From: Pseudomonadota bacterium
GTDB taxonomy: Bacteria > Pseudomonadota > Alphaproteobacteria > Rhizobiales > Hyphomicrobiaceae
Reading direction: 5' to 3'
Length of the DNA stretch: 64,000 nucleotides
Assembly (NCBI GenBank): GCA_018242295.1
Contig: JAFECE010000005.1
Span: forward strand, 62,001 to 126,000
Below, piece after piece: positions 1 to 9,706 of this stretch. The notes beneath the pieces were generated by a model. The model did not search any database and was not told the DNA's origin. It worked only from the letters and a program-made list of their open reading frames with translations. The position numbers and the translations under genes were made by a program. The first letter of the stretch is position 1; every line of letters begins with the position of its first letter.

Positions 1-750
1 CTTCGGAATGTTGAGCTGAACCCGGCCTGTCGGAGTTGGGACTTCGACGCGGCCGCCGAGGACCGCTTCGTCGATCGTAATAGGCAGATCGAGAAGAATA
101 TCGTCGCCGTCACGCTTGAAGTCCGGATGCGGGCGCACCTTGATTTCGACCAGTGCGTCTCCCGGCTCCGAACCCGGACCGCCGGGGGTGCCTTTGCCTT
201 TCAGCCGCAGCGTCTGGCCGTCCATCACGCCTTCGGGCACCGCAAGGTCGAGGACGCCGCCATCCGGCAGCGTAACGCGCTTTTTGGCGCCTAGAACGGC
301 TTCGAGAAAATCGACCTCGAGCGAATAGCGCAAATCCTGGCCGCGGGGGGCGAAGCCATGGCCGGTGCGGCGGCCGCCGCCTCCGGCCGAACCGAAAACA
401 TCGGAAAAAATGTCGGAGAAGCTGAAGTCCTCGAAGCTACCCCCACCCGGGCGGCCTTCGAAGCCTCGCGCCGAAAACGGACCACGCTGCCCCCCAGCCG
501 CCCGGCTCCACTGCGGACGGCGCATATCGCCCTTGGCGTCAATCTCGCCGGCGTCGTACTGGCGGCGTTTCTCCGGGTCGCTGAGGATATCGTTGGCCGC
601 GGTTATCTTCTTGAAGCGCTCGGCGGCGCCCGCATTGTTGGGGTTGACGTCCGGATGATTGGCTTTGGCCGCCTTACGAAACGCCGCACGGATCTCGTCC
701 TCAGTGGCTCCCCGCGAGACGCCGAGAATTTCGTAAAGGTCTTCCGCCAT
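1..750 (-). CDS. DnaJ/CbpA-type J-domain chaperone, C-terminus cut by window edge
   Basis: A J-domain co-chaperone that would stimulate DnaK ATPase activity and hand over clients. About 250 residues are visible and the frame is still open at base 1. The N-terminus begins MAEDLYEILGVSRG and carries the HPD tripeptide in NHPDVNPNN. A Gly/Phe-rich stretch follows (FEGRPGGGSFEDFSF... GSAGGGG), then the beta-rich client-binding domain (LEVDFLEAVLGAKKRVTLPDG). No CxxCxGxG zinc-finger repeats lie between the G/F region and the C-terminal domain, so this is a class B (CbpA-like) protein and not classical DnaJ. An in-frame ATG 15 bases upstream (765) is an alternative start. It lies downstream of ppx on the same strand, 77 bases away. 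Confidence 0.9.
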   Translation of the reverse strand, partial: MAEDLYEILGVSRGATEDEIRAAFRKAAKANHPDVNPNNAGAAERFKKITAANDILSDPEKRRQYDAGEIDAKGDMRRPQWSRAAGGQRGPFSARGFEGRPGGGSFEDFSFSDIFSDVFGSAGGGGRRTGHGFAPRGQDLRYSLEVDFLEAVLGAKKRVTLPDGGVLDLAVPEGVMDGQTLRLKGKGTPGGPGSEPGDALVEIKVRPHPDFKRDGDDILLDLPITIDEAVLGGRVEVPTPTGRVQLNIPK

Positions 751-827
751 GGAGGCTGTCTTCATCCCGGTAACTTTTGTAACAGACTAGCAGAAAATGA
801 CGCATCGCAAGCGAGGCGTACTGCCTC

Positions 828-2363
828 TCAACGGGTAATTCGGATTTCCGGCCTTTTGCCGACCAAAGCCGCAAGCGTCTCGAATCGGCGGCGCAGCCTT
901 TCGCCGTCCAGGGCTGCGTAGGCCTCCGGTATCGTCAACACCAGGGTGCCGTTCTCGTAACTGAGCGGCGTCTGGTCGACGACACCGGCCATGCCGATTG
1001 AAAGCATATGGGCAGTCCGGATGGCGGCACCAACGATTCGTGCCCGGCGCTGCACGCGTTTGCTGACAAGGCTGCGCAGCCGCTCGGACAGATGCTGGCC
1101 GTTTTCCTCAGACGTTTCATGACGATGGAAAACGGACAGGGCCAGGAAGATGCGGCCTTGATGATCTACCCCGCCGAGGCCGGCATGGGCGATCGTGTTG
1201 ACGCTTTGCTCGCCGCGATAATCGGGATGGGCGCGCCAGCCGACATCGGAAAGCAGGCAGGCGGCATGGCGGAGGCGCCGCTCGTCGGCCGTCTCTTCCT
1301 GAGCCGGGTCGGCGAAGAGCAGATCGGTCCAACTGCAAAGCTCGATTGCATGGGCGAGAGATCGCGAACGCAAAGCCGCGTAGTCCTCGCAGAAGCTGAT
1401 GAGCGGATCGCGGGCCCGCTCGAAAGGCGGCAGAAGGCCATAGATGAGTCCTTCGCGAATTCCGAAAACGGAAAATACGACCTGACGCGGTTCCATCACC
1501 CGCAGCAGACGTTCGAGGACGAGCGCGCCGAACGGGAGCACCTCGCGGCGCGCCCTGGCGACACCAGTGATACCCGGGATGTCGAGAGGCTTCTTGGCCT
1601 TGCGAAACTGCTCGCAGAGGTCGAGCGCTTCGCGCGTCGTCAGCCGGTAGCCTTGCATGACACGCAGCGGATAATCGACGCGATCCATTTGCATCTTGGC
1701 AAGGGAACGCCACGTACCGCCGACTGCATAGAACGTCCGGCCAGCGCCGTTTCTGATCCACGGCAGGCTTGCGAGGGCACCATCAATGACGTCGACGGCG
1801 CGTTCGATCTTGTTGCCGGTCGTATCGATCAGCCGCAAGCCGCCAAGGGGCAACGTGGCGGCTTCCTTCAGCTTTTCCTGTTCCAGATCGATCAGCTCGA
1901 GGCTGCCGCCGCCGAGATCGCCGGCTATGCCGTCGGCGTCGACGAAGCCCATGATGATGCCCTGCGCGGCGAGGCGTGCTTCCTTCTCGCCGGAAAGGAC
2001 TTCGATTTTGGCGCCGATGGCCAGCTCGCCCTTTTCAATGAAGTCGCGGCCGTTCTGCGCGTCGCGAACGGCGGCGGTGGCGATGACCTTGAGATTTTTG
2101 ACGCTCAGGATCTGTGCAATGACCCTGAAACGTGCGAGTGCGGCGAGTGCGCGATCAACCGCCTCGAGTCCGAGGCTGCCCGTTGTCGCAACCGAGCGGC
2201 CCAGACCGCACAGGATCTTTTCATTGAAGACGGGGGTCGGCGCGCGAACCGCACCTTCATAGACGACGAGACGCACGGAGTTGGAACCGATATCGACAAC
2301 GCCGATAGGTTCCATTTCCGCGGTACGCTCATTTGCGCCCGAGAGTTCTTTCCACCGTGTCAA
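828..2363 (-). CDS. ppx: Exopolyphosphatase, Ppx/GppA family
   Basis: Hydrolyses terminal phosphates of polyphosphate, or (p)ppGpp-type nucleotides as in GppA. The 511-residue protein has the family's N-terminal phosphate-binding motif VVDIGSNSVRLVVYEG near residue 21, the second glycine-rich motif GDLGGGSLELI, and a C-terminal HD-like extension (HAACLLSDVGWRAHPDYR). The likely start is TTG at 2363, preceded by GGGAG at 7-base spacing directly after the ppk stop; an internal ATG at 2315 is the alternative. It follows ppk1 by 15 bases, so polyphosphate synthesis and degradation are almost certainly co-transcribed. The sequence does not separate Ppx from GppA activity; the ppk neighbour favours Ppx. 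Confidence 0.92.
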   Translation of the reverse strand: MTRWKELSGANERTAEMEPIGVVDIGSNSVRLVVYEGAVRAPTPVFNEKILCGLGRSVATTGSLGLEAVDRALAALARFRVIAQILSVKNLKVIATAAVRDAQNGRDFIEKGELAIGAKIEVLSGEKEARLAAQGIIMGFVDADGIAGDLGGGSLELIDLEQEKLKEAATLPLGGLRLIDTTGNKIERAVDVIDGALASLPWIRNGAGRTFYAVGGTWRSLAKMQMDRVDYPLRVMQGYRLTTREALDLCEQFRKAKKPLDIPGITGVARARREVLPFGALVLERLLRVMEPRQVVFSVFGIREGLIYGLLPPFERARDPLISFCEDYAALRSRSLAHAIELCSWTDLLFADPAQEETADERRLRHAACLLSDVGWRAHPDYRGEQSVNTIAHAGLGGVDHQGRIFLALSVFHRHETSEENGQHLSERLRSLVSKRVQRRARIVGAAIRTAHMLSIGMAGVVDQTPLSYENGTLVLTIPEAYAALDGERLRRRFETLAALVGKRPEIRITR

Positions 2364-2378
2364 AATTGGACTCCCGGT

Positions 2379-4550
2379 TCAACCGGGCTGGCGGAAGCGT
2401 TGCGGGAAATTCTCTTTGAGAGATTGCCCGCGGCCCGAAAGCGATGGATTGGTCATGAAGTACTTCTGGGCATTAAAGGCTTCCTCCCCCGGACCCGGTT
2501 GTATCCGGGTCGAGCTGCCATCGGCATTGATCCGCCAGCTCTGTTGATTGTCCTTCAAGTTCGCAACCATGATCTGAGCGAGCACTTGTTCGTGTACAGT
2601 CGGGTTCTTGACGGGCGCCAGTGCTTCGACGCGGCGGTCGAGATTGCGCGGCATCATATCGGCGGAGCTGATGTAGACGGCGGCCTTGGCCGAAGGCAAG
2701 GCCTCACCGTTCGCGAAACAGTAAATACGCGCGTGCTCGAGGAAACGGCCGACGATGCTTTTCACCCGGATGTTGCTCGAAAGCCCCGGAATTCCGGGGC
2801 GCAAGCAGCAGATGCCGCGCACGACGAGATCGATTGGCACGCCGGCGTTGCTCGCATCATAAAGCGCCGAGATGATTTGCGCATCGACCAGCGCGTTCAT
2901 CTTCCACCAGATGCCGGACGGCTTACCGGCCTTGGCGTTTCTGATCTCTTCGGCGATGTGCGTCATAATTCTGTTACGAATGCCGTGCGGGCTCGCCGCC
3001 ATGCACTCGAGTTCCACCGGCTCACCGTAGCCCGTGACGAAATTCAGAATGCGGGTGATGTCGCGCGCCATAACCGGATCGGTCGTGAAGAGAGACAGAT
3101 CCGTGTAAACGCGCGCGGTTTGCGGATGATAGTTGCCGGTGCCGATATGACAGTAGGTCGTCAGCTCGGTGCCTTCGCGGCGAACGATCAGCCCTAGCTT
3201 GGCGTGTGTCTTCAGCTCGGTGAATCCGTAGACGACGTGCACGCCCGCGCTTTCGAGATCGCGTGCCCAGCGGATGTTCGCAGCCTCGTCGAAGCGGGCT
3301 TTGAGTTCGACGACGGCCGTGACGGACTTGCCGGCCTCAACCGCCTCTTTCAATGCCTGAATGATCGGGCTGTCGCGGGATGTTCGATAGAGCGTCCACT
3401 TGATCGCCATCACGTTCGGATCGGCCACCGCCTGACGCAAGTACTGAACGACGACGTCGAAGCTCTCATAGGGATGATGGACGACGATATCCTTGTTGCG
3501 GACAGCCGCGAAACAATCGCCGCTGAATTCGCGGATGCGTTCCGGAAAGCGGATCGGGAAGGGCTTGAACTGCAGATCGGGCCGGTCCTGCACGATAAGC
3601 TGCGAAGTGTCTGCTAGCGCCAGGATGCCGTCTTTGACGAAGACGCTTTCTTCGCGCACCTCGAGTTCGTCGATGACGAACCGGCGCAGACGTTCGGGCA
3701 TCCGCGATTCGAGTTCGAGCCGGATGACGTTGCCGCGACGGCGACGCTTCAACTGACTTTCGTAGGAGCGAACGAGATCTTCGGCTTCTTCCTGGAGTTC
3801 GATATCGCTGTCGCGCAAGACGCGAAACGCGCCCTTGCTCTTGATTTCGAAGCCGGTAAACAGCTCGGGCAAGAACATGCCGATGACGTATTCGAGCTGA
3901 ATGAAGCGGATTTCCTTGGGCTTGTCGGGATCGGCTTCAAGACGGATGAAGCGCTCGAGCTGGCCGGGAATGGGAATGAGCCCATTCATCGTTTTGCCGT
4001 CGATCGGGCGCACCATTTCGACGACGATGGTCATCGCCTTGTTCGGAATGAACGGGAATGGATGGGCGGGATCGGCGGCGATCGGCGTCAGAATCGGAAA
4101 GATGTGCGTCATAAACAGACGCTCGAGCCAATCGCGCTGCGTCTTCGTCAGGTCCTCGGCCTGCTGCAGCACAAAGAATCCGGCACCCGCCAGCTCCTCC
4201 GTGATCGTGCGCCAGCTCGCTTGCTTGTCGGCCACGAGGACAGTCGCGAACTTGTTGATCGCCGCAAGCTGCTGCATCGGCGTCATGCCGTCTTGCGATA
4301 GCGTCGTGATGCCGGCGCGGATCTGGCCGTAAACGCCGGCCGCGCGAACCATGTAGAATTCGTCGAGGTTGGCTGCGGCTATGGATAGGAAGCGCAGACG
4401 TTCGAGAAGCGGATGACTGACGTTGCCCGCTTCTTCGAGAACGCGACGGTTGAACTGGAGCCACGACAGCTCGCGATTGTAGAAGCGGTCCGGCCCTTGG
4501 GGGACGGTTTCGACACTTGCTTTGCCACTTCTTTTTTGCGCGGTTGCCAT
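2379..4550 (-). CDS. ppk1: Polyphosphate kinase 1
   Basis: Transfers the gamma phosphate of ATP reversibly to polyphosphate. At 723 residues it is full length for PPK1. The N-terminal domain opens with the typical [20 protein letters not shown] segment. The C-terminal catalytic domains carry [12 protein letters not shown], with the histidine of the first HxK-like motif expected to be phosphorylated, and [20 protein letters not shown]. The RNLDRRVE motif typical of the C2 domain is present near the end. It lies between hdaA (93 bases upstream) and ppx (15 bases downstream), all on the minus strand. Confidence 0.97.
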   Translation of the reverse strand: MATAQKRSGKASVETVPQGPDRFYNRELSWLQFNRRVLEEAGNVSHPLLERLRFLSIAAANLDEFYMVRAAGVYGQIRAGITTLSQDGMTPMQQLAAINKFATVLVADKQASWRTITEELAGAGFFVLQQAEDLTKTQRDWLERLFMTHIFPILTPIAADPAHPFPFIPNKAMTIVVEMVRPIDGKTMNGLIPIPGQLERFIRLEADPDKPKEIRFIQLEYVIGMFLPELFTGFEIKSKGAFRVLRDSDIELQEEAEDLVRSYESQLKRRRRGNVIRLELESRMPERLRRFVIDELEVREESVFVKDGILALADTSQLIVQDRPDLQFKPFPIRFPERIREFSGDCFAAVRNKDIVVHHPYESFDVVVQYLRQAVADPNVMAIKWTLYRTSRDSPIIQALKEAVEAGKSVTAVVELKARFDEAANIRWARDLESAGVHVVYGFTELKTHAKLGLIVRREGTELTTYCHIGTGNYHPQTARVYTDLSLFTTDPVMARDITRILNFVTGYGEPVELECMAASPHGIRNRIMTHIAEEIRNAKAGKPSGIWWKMNALVDAQIISALYDASNAGVPIDLVVRGICCLRPGIPGLSSNIRVKSIVGRFLEHARIYCFANGEALPSAKAAVYISSADMMPRNLDRRVEALAPVKNPTVHEQVLAQIMVANLKDNQQSWRINADGSSTRIQPGPGEEAFNAQKYFMTNPSLSGRGQSLKENFPQRFRQPG

Positions 4551-4599
4551 AGTAGGGGAATTGCTCCGAATCCGGTCGATAGATTTAGACTGTACACTA

Positions 4600-4620
4600 C
4601 ACCCAAATGACGGTTGGGTG
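4600..4620 (-). other. Hairpin between hdaA and ppk1
   Basis: CACCCAA and TTGGGTG form a perfect 7-bp stem around a 7-base loop, 24 bases after the hdaA stop codon. No T-run follows on the minus strand, so it is not a standard terminator. It could be a weak attenuator or a processing site; this is inference from the inverted repeat only. Confidence 0.3.
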
Positions 4621-4643
4621 GCTTAATGCTCAGTATAAGACGA

Positions 4644-5330
4644 TTAGTAGCCAAGTGAGTCCAGCGTGACAGCGGCAATCGCACGCGTGACGCGGCGCTG
4701 CAGCACGAGCGCTCGGCGATCTGCCTCCGCGACGAAGCGTTCGGCGGCCAGCATGGAGCGTTCCATCCGGACGAGCACGTAGTCCACCAATTGCGGCTCG
4801 ACGCTCAACTGGCGGTCGGCAAAAAGCTTGACCAGGACGGCGCGAAGAAGCGCGTCGTCCGGGGGTTCGATGATCGCGAGCGGCAACGCTTTCAGCCGGG
4901 AGCGGAGATCGGGAAGCGCGATCGCCAAATCCCCCGGCACGGTGTCGGTTGTCAGGAGGATCTGCAGGCGCTGCTCGCGGACGAGATTGAGAAGGTGGAA
5001 CAACGCGGCTTCGTCGCTAATCTTCTGAACGTCCTCGATGAGAAGGGCGCCCTTGGAGGCCATCGCGGGCACCGCTTCCCGCGAGATCGCGCAGGCCTCG
5101 AACGGCACTGCTCCAGCCCGTTTCAGCCAGATGTTGGCGAGGTGGGTCTTGCCGCTGCCCTTCGGGCCGGCGAGCACGGCGGCGCCAATCGGCCAATCCG
5201 GCCAGCGGTCAACGAGGGCGACGGCGGAGGCGTTCGATTCCGAAACAAGGAAGTCCTCAAGGCCCATCGCCGCCCGGTGCGGCAGTTCGAATACAAGCTG
5301 CTCGGGGGTCGTGGTCATGGGGCTGTTCAA
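4644..5330 (-). CDS. hdaA: HdaA, DnaA-homologous regulator of replication initiation
   Basis: AAA+ protein resembling the ATPase part of DnaA; in alphaproteobacteria HdaA works with the sliding clamp to promote ATP hydrolysis by DnaA (RIDA). The 228-residue protein has Walker A GPKGSGKTHL near residue 55 and a Walker B-like LLIEDVQ. It ends soon after the AAA+ lid and lacks the DnaA helix-turn-helix domain IV. An N-terminal segment (EQLVFELPHR) resembles the clamp-binding QL.F peptide of Hda proteins. Its ATG overlaps the stop of the AI-2E gene (ATGA), indicating translational coupling. Confidence 0.88.
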   Translation of the reverse strand: MNSPMTTTPEQLVFELPHRAAMGLEDFLVSESNASAVALVDRWPDWPIGAAVLAGPKGSGKTHLANIWLKRAGAVPFEACAISREAVPAMASKGALLIEDVQKISDEAALFHLLNLVREQRLQILLTTDTVPGDLAIALPDLRSRLKALPLAIIEPPDDALLRAVLVKLFADRQLSVEPQLVDYVLVRMERSMLAAERFVAEADRRALVLQRRVTRAIAAVTLDSLGY

Positions 5331-6412
5331 GGCTTGTCCTTCAATTTCAGCTCCACCTCACCTTGATAGACCGATGACTCGAGATAGGATCGGAGGGCAA
5401 AGCGTACGAGCACGCCGATTGCGGCGGAAACCGGCACGGCGACAAGAAGGCCGAGAAATCCGAACAGGTAGCTGAAGGTCAACAGCGCAAAGATCAACCA
5501 GACGGGATGCAAGCCGACTTCGGAGCCGATGATGTACGGGCTCAAAATTCCTGATTCCAGCGCCTGTCCGCCAAGCATGATGCCGACGACAATCAGTATG
5601 GGCGTGATATCCGGCCAATGCTGAATGAACGCGATGATCACCGCCGCGAGCGCGCCGAGCGACCATCCGAAGATGGGAATGAAGGCCGCGAGGCCCGTCA
5701 GCGAGCCGACGAGCAAGCCATAGTCCAGTCCGGCCAGACTTAAGGCGATCGCGTAGTAGAGCGCCAGCAGGATGCACACCACGCCCTGGCCGCGGATGAA
5801 CGCGGAGATGCGGCTGTCGATCTCGATGGCGAGGCCGCGGATCTGGTCCGCTTCGTGGCGGGGCAGCCAGGAGTCGATCTTGGCCAACATCTTCGGCCAA
5901 TCGACAATGACATAGAAAAAGACGACCGGCGTGATGAGCACGACGGTGAAAAAGTTGACGGCGACCGTGCTCTGTTTCCACAGCTCCTGGGCGAACGTCC
6001 CGATGAGCGACGGCACAGCGGACGTGAAGGAATCGAGGGCCGATCTTATGGTGGCTTCGGCCTGAGGATATCGCGTCCCCAGATGTTCGCGCGCCAGTAT
6101 TTCAAACGTATCCTTCAACCGCGTGATTTCTCGCGGCGCGGCTTCGACGAGCGCCGCTGATTGTTGCACGAGCACCGGGACGACGAAGACAAGCACCAGC
6201 ACGATGATGCAGATCATCGCGGCGAGCAGGATAGCGGCCGAGAACCAGCGCGGGACGCCGGCCCGGCCCATGGTGTCAACGACGGGGTTGAGGAAATAGG
6301 CGAGCGCCAAGCCGATCACGAAAGGGACGAGCGCCGGCGCAATCAGTTGAACGATGTAAGCGAACAGCAGCGCAGTCGCCGTCCAGAACAGCGCGTGCCG
6401 CTCGAAATGCAT
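5327..6412 (-). CDS. AI-2E family transporter (PerM-like membrane protein)
   Basis: A 361-residue polytopic membrane protein of the AI-2E exporter/PerM family. Hydrophobic segments are spread over its whole length (IVQLIAPALVPFVIGLALAY, FSAAILLAAMICIIVLVLVF, FLGLLVAVPVSAAIGVLV), consistent with about eight membrane spans. The conserved soluble loop with PREITRL... lies between the second and third clusters. The substrate of most members is unknown; calling it an autoinducer exporter would be over-interpretation. It sits between pgsA (51 bases upstream) and hdaA (4-base overlap), an arrangement I recall as common in this order. Confidence 0.9.
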   Translation of the reverse strand: MHFERHALFWTATALLFAYIVQLIAPALVPFVIGLALAYFLNPVVDTMGRAGVPRWFSAAILLAAMICIIVLVLVFVVPVLVQQSAALVEAAPREITRLKDTFEILAREHLGTRYPQAEATIRSALDSFTSAVPSLIGTFAQELWKQSTVAVNFFTVVLITPVVFFYVIVDWPKMLAKIDSWLPRHEADQIRGLAIEIDSRISAFIRGQGVVCILLALYYAIALSLAGLDYGLLVGSLTGLAAFIPIFGWSLGALAAVIIAFIQHWPDITPILIVVGIMLGGQALESGILSPYIIGSEVGLHPVWLIFALLTFSYLFGFLGLLVAVPVSAAIGVLVRFALRSYLESSVYQGEVELKLKDKP

Positions 6413-6463
6413 GTTCGTCGATCCTTAAATCATCGGCCCGGTGGAATACATGCGCCGGAACGC

Positions 6464-7018
6464 TCAGCTTTTCGAGCCCGTCGTTTCATAGAACGTCATG
6501 TGTTTCAGCCACACGCGCAAATAGGCAACAAGTGAGATTATCGTCGTCGCAGCGGCGAGCAGCGTCAATAGCTGAACCGGGCCTTTCAGCTTCAGCGCGA
6601 AACCCTCGTCCGCGAGCACGGTGGCGGCCAGCACAATCTGTGCGACGGTATTCATTTTGCTGATGGCGAGTGGCTTCATCGGCGTCGGGTGATCGAGCAG
6701 CCAGGACAGGACAACCGCGATGACGATCAGCACATCGCGGGAGACCACCAGGATGACCAGCCAGGACGGCAGGCGGGCCGTCACGCCGAGGGCGATAAAG
6801 ATGCAGACGATGAGCAGCTTGTCGGCAAGGGGGTCGAGATAGGCGCCGAGCTCGGTTTCCCAATTGAAGCGCTTCGCCAGGAAACCATCGACGGCGTCCG
6901 AGATACCGGCCACGACGAATGCCAGGAAAGCAGCCTGAAGCTCACCCGTAAGCAGCAGCCAGAAGACCACAGGTACGAGAATGACCCGGCCGAGCGTAAT
7001 AAGATTTGGAATGCTCAC
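6464..7018 (-). CDS. pgsA: CDP-alcohol phosphatidyltransferase, probably phosphatidylglycerophosphate synthase
   Basis: An integral membrane enzyme that would join CDP-diacylglycerol to glycerol-3-phosphate, the committed step to phosphatidylglycerol and cardiolipin. The 184-residue protein starts MSIPNLITLGRV, the usual PgsA N-terminus. It has the family catalytic motif, seen as DAVDGFLAKR followed by GAYLDPLAD, which supplies the metal-binding aspartates. Hydrophobic segments cover most of the rest. Motif, size and N-terminus favour PgsA over cardiolipin or phosphatidylcholine synthases. It is the second gene of the DUF2066-to-ppx run. Confidence 0.92.
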   Translation of the reverse strand: MSIPNLITLGRVILVPVVFWLLLTGELQAAFLAFVVAGISDAVDGFLAKRFNWETELGAYLDPLADKLLIVCIFIALGVTARLPSWLVILVVSRDVLIVIAVVLSWLLDHPTPMKPLAISKMNTVAQIVLAATVLADEGFALKLKGPVQLLTLLAAATTIISLVAYLRVWLKHMTFYETTGSKS

Positions 7019-7213
7019 GCCGAACTGGTCCCCGTCTTTTTCTGGATCGTGCGAAGTTGCAATTGGTTATGCCGCGCGACCCTAACCTTTGGATGTTTAT
7101 CTCGTCGAGAACATCCTCCCTTGCACTGCGGTAATGCAGCAGCAACGAGAGCGCACAGGGAGCGATTTCCGGGGAAAGGCTACCCGCGCTGTCACTTATA
7201 TATTTAAATTATT

Positions 7214-8347
7214 TCAATATCTTGAGCGAAGGACCCAGGACCCGTCCGCGCCCGTCAGACTCAGTCCGCGGGCACCGAGGGCATTTGCTAAGCCGCGTGC
7301 GCCACCGGGGTATTTGAGCGAGATGTCGGCGCTGCCTTCGGTAACGGCCCCGATGTTAAGTGCGTCAACACCCGGCGTGTCGAGGAGTTGCCCACGCATC
7401 TGGTCCCATTGGTCGGGGCTCGAGAACTGGACGGTGAGGCTCACGTCCTCCCCGTTGCCGCTCGTCGATGCGGCCCATACGGGCATGTCCGCTCCGGGGG
7501 CGGCAGGTGGTGGCCCGGCGGTTTTGATGGCCTTCCAGCGGCCTTCCAGGACGCCCAGCGACACGACCGCGGCGAGCTGAGACGCGTAGTCGAGATCGCC
7601 GTCCGATATGCGATACGTCCGCTTCAATAGCAGAGGCCCGACCGCGTCGCGTCCTGCGAGGGTGACTGTCAGCTTTTTCGAGGCGACATCCGGCTCGGCG
7701 ACGGCCATGACGACAAGGCCGGTCCCATAGTCGCTGGTGAGCGCGCGAAGGCCCTTATCGTTGCCTGCCAGCATCGCAGACACGGTATCGGCCTGGATCG
7801 AGGGTTTTAGGTCCTTGACCGTTATCGGCGTGATCGTGTGCTTCAGGTCGAGCCCGGTCCAGGCGCGACGCCAGAGGCCGGAGTCGTTTCCGGCGGCTGG
7901 CGGATTGCCTTGCTGCATGACCGTCAAAACCGTGACGGGAGGGGCCTGCTGATCGACGAACGGTATGCCCTGGCGTGAAAGCGCGGAACGGATTGCGTCG
8001 GCCTGGAAGGAGAAATCGAGGCTCGCGATATAATCGGTTGCGGAATTGCGCTCGGAACGCACGGAGACGCCCGACACCAGATCACCGGCTTTGAGATCCG
8101 ACACGGCCGACAGCCGCTTATAGGCGGTCACCGGCACCAGCCGCTTCAGAAGCGAGCGGAGGGCGGCCTGCTGACCATCGGCCATTGCCTGATCCTTCGC
8201 CGCGACAGCGTTGGCCGCAGTCGCTTCGACCGGATAGTTGGCAACAGTGTAGGCCACGTCTGCGCCCGCCGAGAGGGCAGGCCTGTTCAGGCCAACGGCC
8301 GCTGTCCACATGGCGAGTGCGATGGCTAGGCAGCGACCAACCGACAC
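7214..8347 (-). CDS. DUF2066 family exported protein
   Basis: A 377-residue protein of unknown function. An N-terminal signal peptide is visible (CLAIALAMWTAAVGL, cleavage likely near ALSAG), so it should be exported. The body reads as the DUF2066 family: an early helical segment with RSLLKRLVPVTAYKRL and later beta-rich repeats. It is divergent from purM with a 222-base shared upstream region and begins the minus-strand run to pgsA. The 195 bases to pgsA hold no other gene that I can support. No catalytic motif was recognised. Confidence 0.8.
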   Translation of the reverse strand: MSVGRCLAIALAMWTAAVGLNRPALSAGADVAYTVANYPVEATAANAVAAKDQAMADGQQAALRSLLKRLVPVTAYKRLSAVSDLKAGDLVSGVSVRSERNSATDYIASLDFSFQADAIRSALSRQGIPFVDQQAPPVTVLTVMQQGNPPAAGNDSGLWRRAWTGLDLKHTITPITVKDLKPSIQADTVSAMLAGNDKGLRALTSDYGTGLVVMAVAEPDVASKKLTVTLAGRDAVGPLLLKRTYRISDGDLDYASQLAAVVSLGVLEGRWKAIKTAGPPPAAPGADMPVWAASTSGNGEDVSLTVQFSSPDQWDQMRGQLLDTPGVDALNIGAVTEGSADISLKYPGGARGLANALGARGLSLTGADGSWVLRSRY

Positions 8348-8569
8348 CTTAATCCCCCCGTTTTCCGTCTCAGGCGATGTATATGGCAGGCGAGTTAAGC
8401 ATCCCCGGAACTTGCCAACGATCCCTTTGTTTGCTCTCGGGACCAGTCGCTGCTACGACCCCCATCACGGGTTGGCAATGGGGCAAAAGTGAGTTTAACC
8501 GATGCCTCCCCACCGCGCCGTTCAAAGACGCAGCTTCAATTCCCAAAACTCTCCCCAAGATGAGGACTA

Positions 8570-9700
8570 ATGCCCGCGGCTGACGACAATCCGAAACAAT
8601 CCATCACCTATGCCGATGCGGGCGTGGACATCGATGCAGGGAATGCGCTGGTCGCTGCCATCAAGCCGCTGGCGCGCGCCACGAGCCGTCCCGGCGCCGA
8701 CGTAGATCTCGGCGGGTTCGGCGGCCTCTTCGACCTGAAGCGGACCGGGTTTCGCGATCCAATCCTCGTCGCCGCGAACGACGGCGTGGGCACGAAGCTC
8801 AAAATCGCGATCGAAACGGGACGCCATTCGACCATTGGGATCGACCTCGTCGCAATGTGCGTCAACGATCTCGTCGTTCAAGGCGCGGAGCCGCTGTTCT
8901 TTCTCGATTACTTCGCCGTCGGTAAACTCGACGTCGCGGTGGCGCGGGAGGTCATCGCCGGCGTTGCCGACGGCTGCCGGGACGCGGGATGTGCACTGAT
9001 CGGCGGCGAAACAGCCGAGATGCCCGGTCTCTACAAAGGCGGCGACTACGATCTCGCGGGCTTCTCCGTCGGGGCGGTCGAGCGCGATGAAATTCTGCCG
9101 CGCGCCGATCTCGCCGTCGGAGATATTCTGATCGGGTTGAGGTCGTCCGGCGTGCATTCGAACGGCTACAGCCTTGTCCGAAAGCTCGTCGAACACGCGG
9201 GGCTGGATTGGAATTCGCCAGCACCTTTCGCGCCGGACCAGACGATCGCGGAAGCGCTGCTCACGCCGACACGGATTTACGTCAAACCGCTTCTCGCCGC
9301 CATCCGTGGAACAGGCGGATCAGGCATCAATGGCGCGATCAAAGCGCTGTCGCACATTACGGGCGGCGGCCTTTCCGAAAACGTTCCGCGTGTGATGCCG
9401 AAGGACATGGCAGCGCGCATCGATCTTGCTTCTTTCGACGTGCCGCCGGTTTTCGGGTGGCTCGCGAAGACGGGCAACATCAGCGACGCCGAGCTGCTCA
9501 GAACCTTCAACTGCGGCATCGGCATGATCGCCGTCGTTTCGAAAGCGAAAGTCGACGAGGTGATTGCCAAGCTGAAGGCGGCCGGCGAACAGCCGGTCAT
9601 CATGGGCGATGTCATTCCTCCGACCGGCGAAAAGTCCGAGGCAAAGGGCAAAGGCGAAGCCTGGGCCGTAAAGTATGAAGGCAAGCTGCGCTTCGCCTGA
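8570..9700 (+). CDS. purM: Phosphoribosylformylglycinamidine cyclo-ligase (AIR synthetase)
   Basis: Fifth step of de novo purine synthesis, ATP-dependent ring closure of FGAM to AIR. The 376-residue protein has the typical N-terminus [15 protein letters not shown], the ATP/substrate motif [12 protein letters not shown], and the conserved [11 protein letters not shown]. The C-terminal ATP-grasp-unrelated AIRS domain includes the [13 protein letters not shown] segment. A GAGGA element lies just upstream of the ATG. In many related genomes purN follows directly; here purN is 5.2 kb away, with four other genes in between. Confidence 0.97.
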   Translation: MPAADDNPKQSITYADAGVDIDAGNALVAAIKPLARATSRPGADVDLGGFGGLFDLKRTGFRDPILVAANDGVGTKLKIAIETGRHSTIGIDLVAMCVNDLVVQGAEPLFFLDYFAVGKLDVAVAREVIAGVADGCRDAGCALIGGETAEMPGLYKGGDYDLAGFSVGAVERDEILPRADLAVGDILIGLRSSGVHSNGYSLVRKLVEHAGLDWNSPAPFAPDQTIAEALLTPTRIYVKPLLAAIRGTGGSGINGAIKALSHITGGGLSENVPRVMPKDMAARIDLASFDVPPVFGWLAKTGNISDAELLRTFNCGIGMIAVVSKAKVDEVIAKLKAAGEQPVIMGDVIPPTGEKSEAKGKGEAWAVKYEGKLRFA

Positions 9701-9706
9701 CGCCAT

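Noticed and set aside
1008-3197. A 729-residue open reading frame on the plus strand
   Set aside because: It lies opposite the well-supported ppx and ppk1 genes, has no recognisable domain and reflects high-GC codon bias on the complementary strand.
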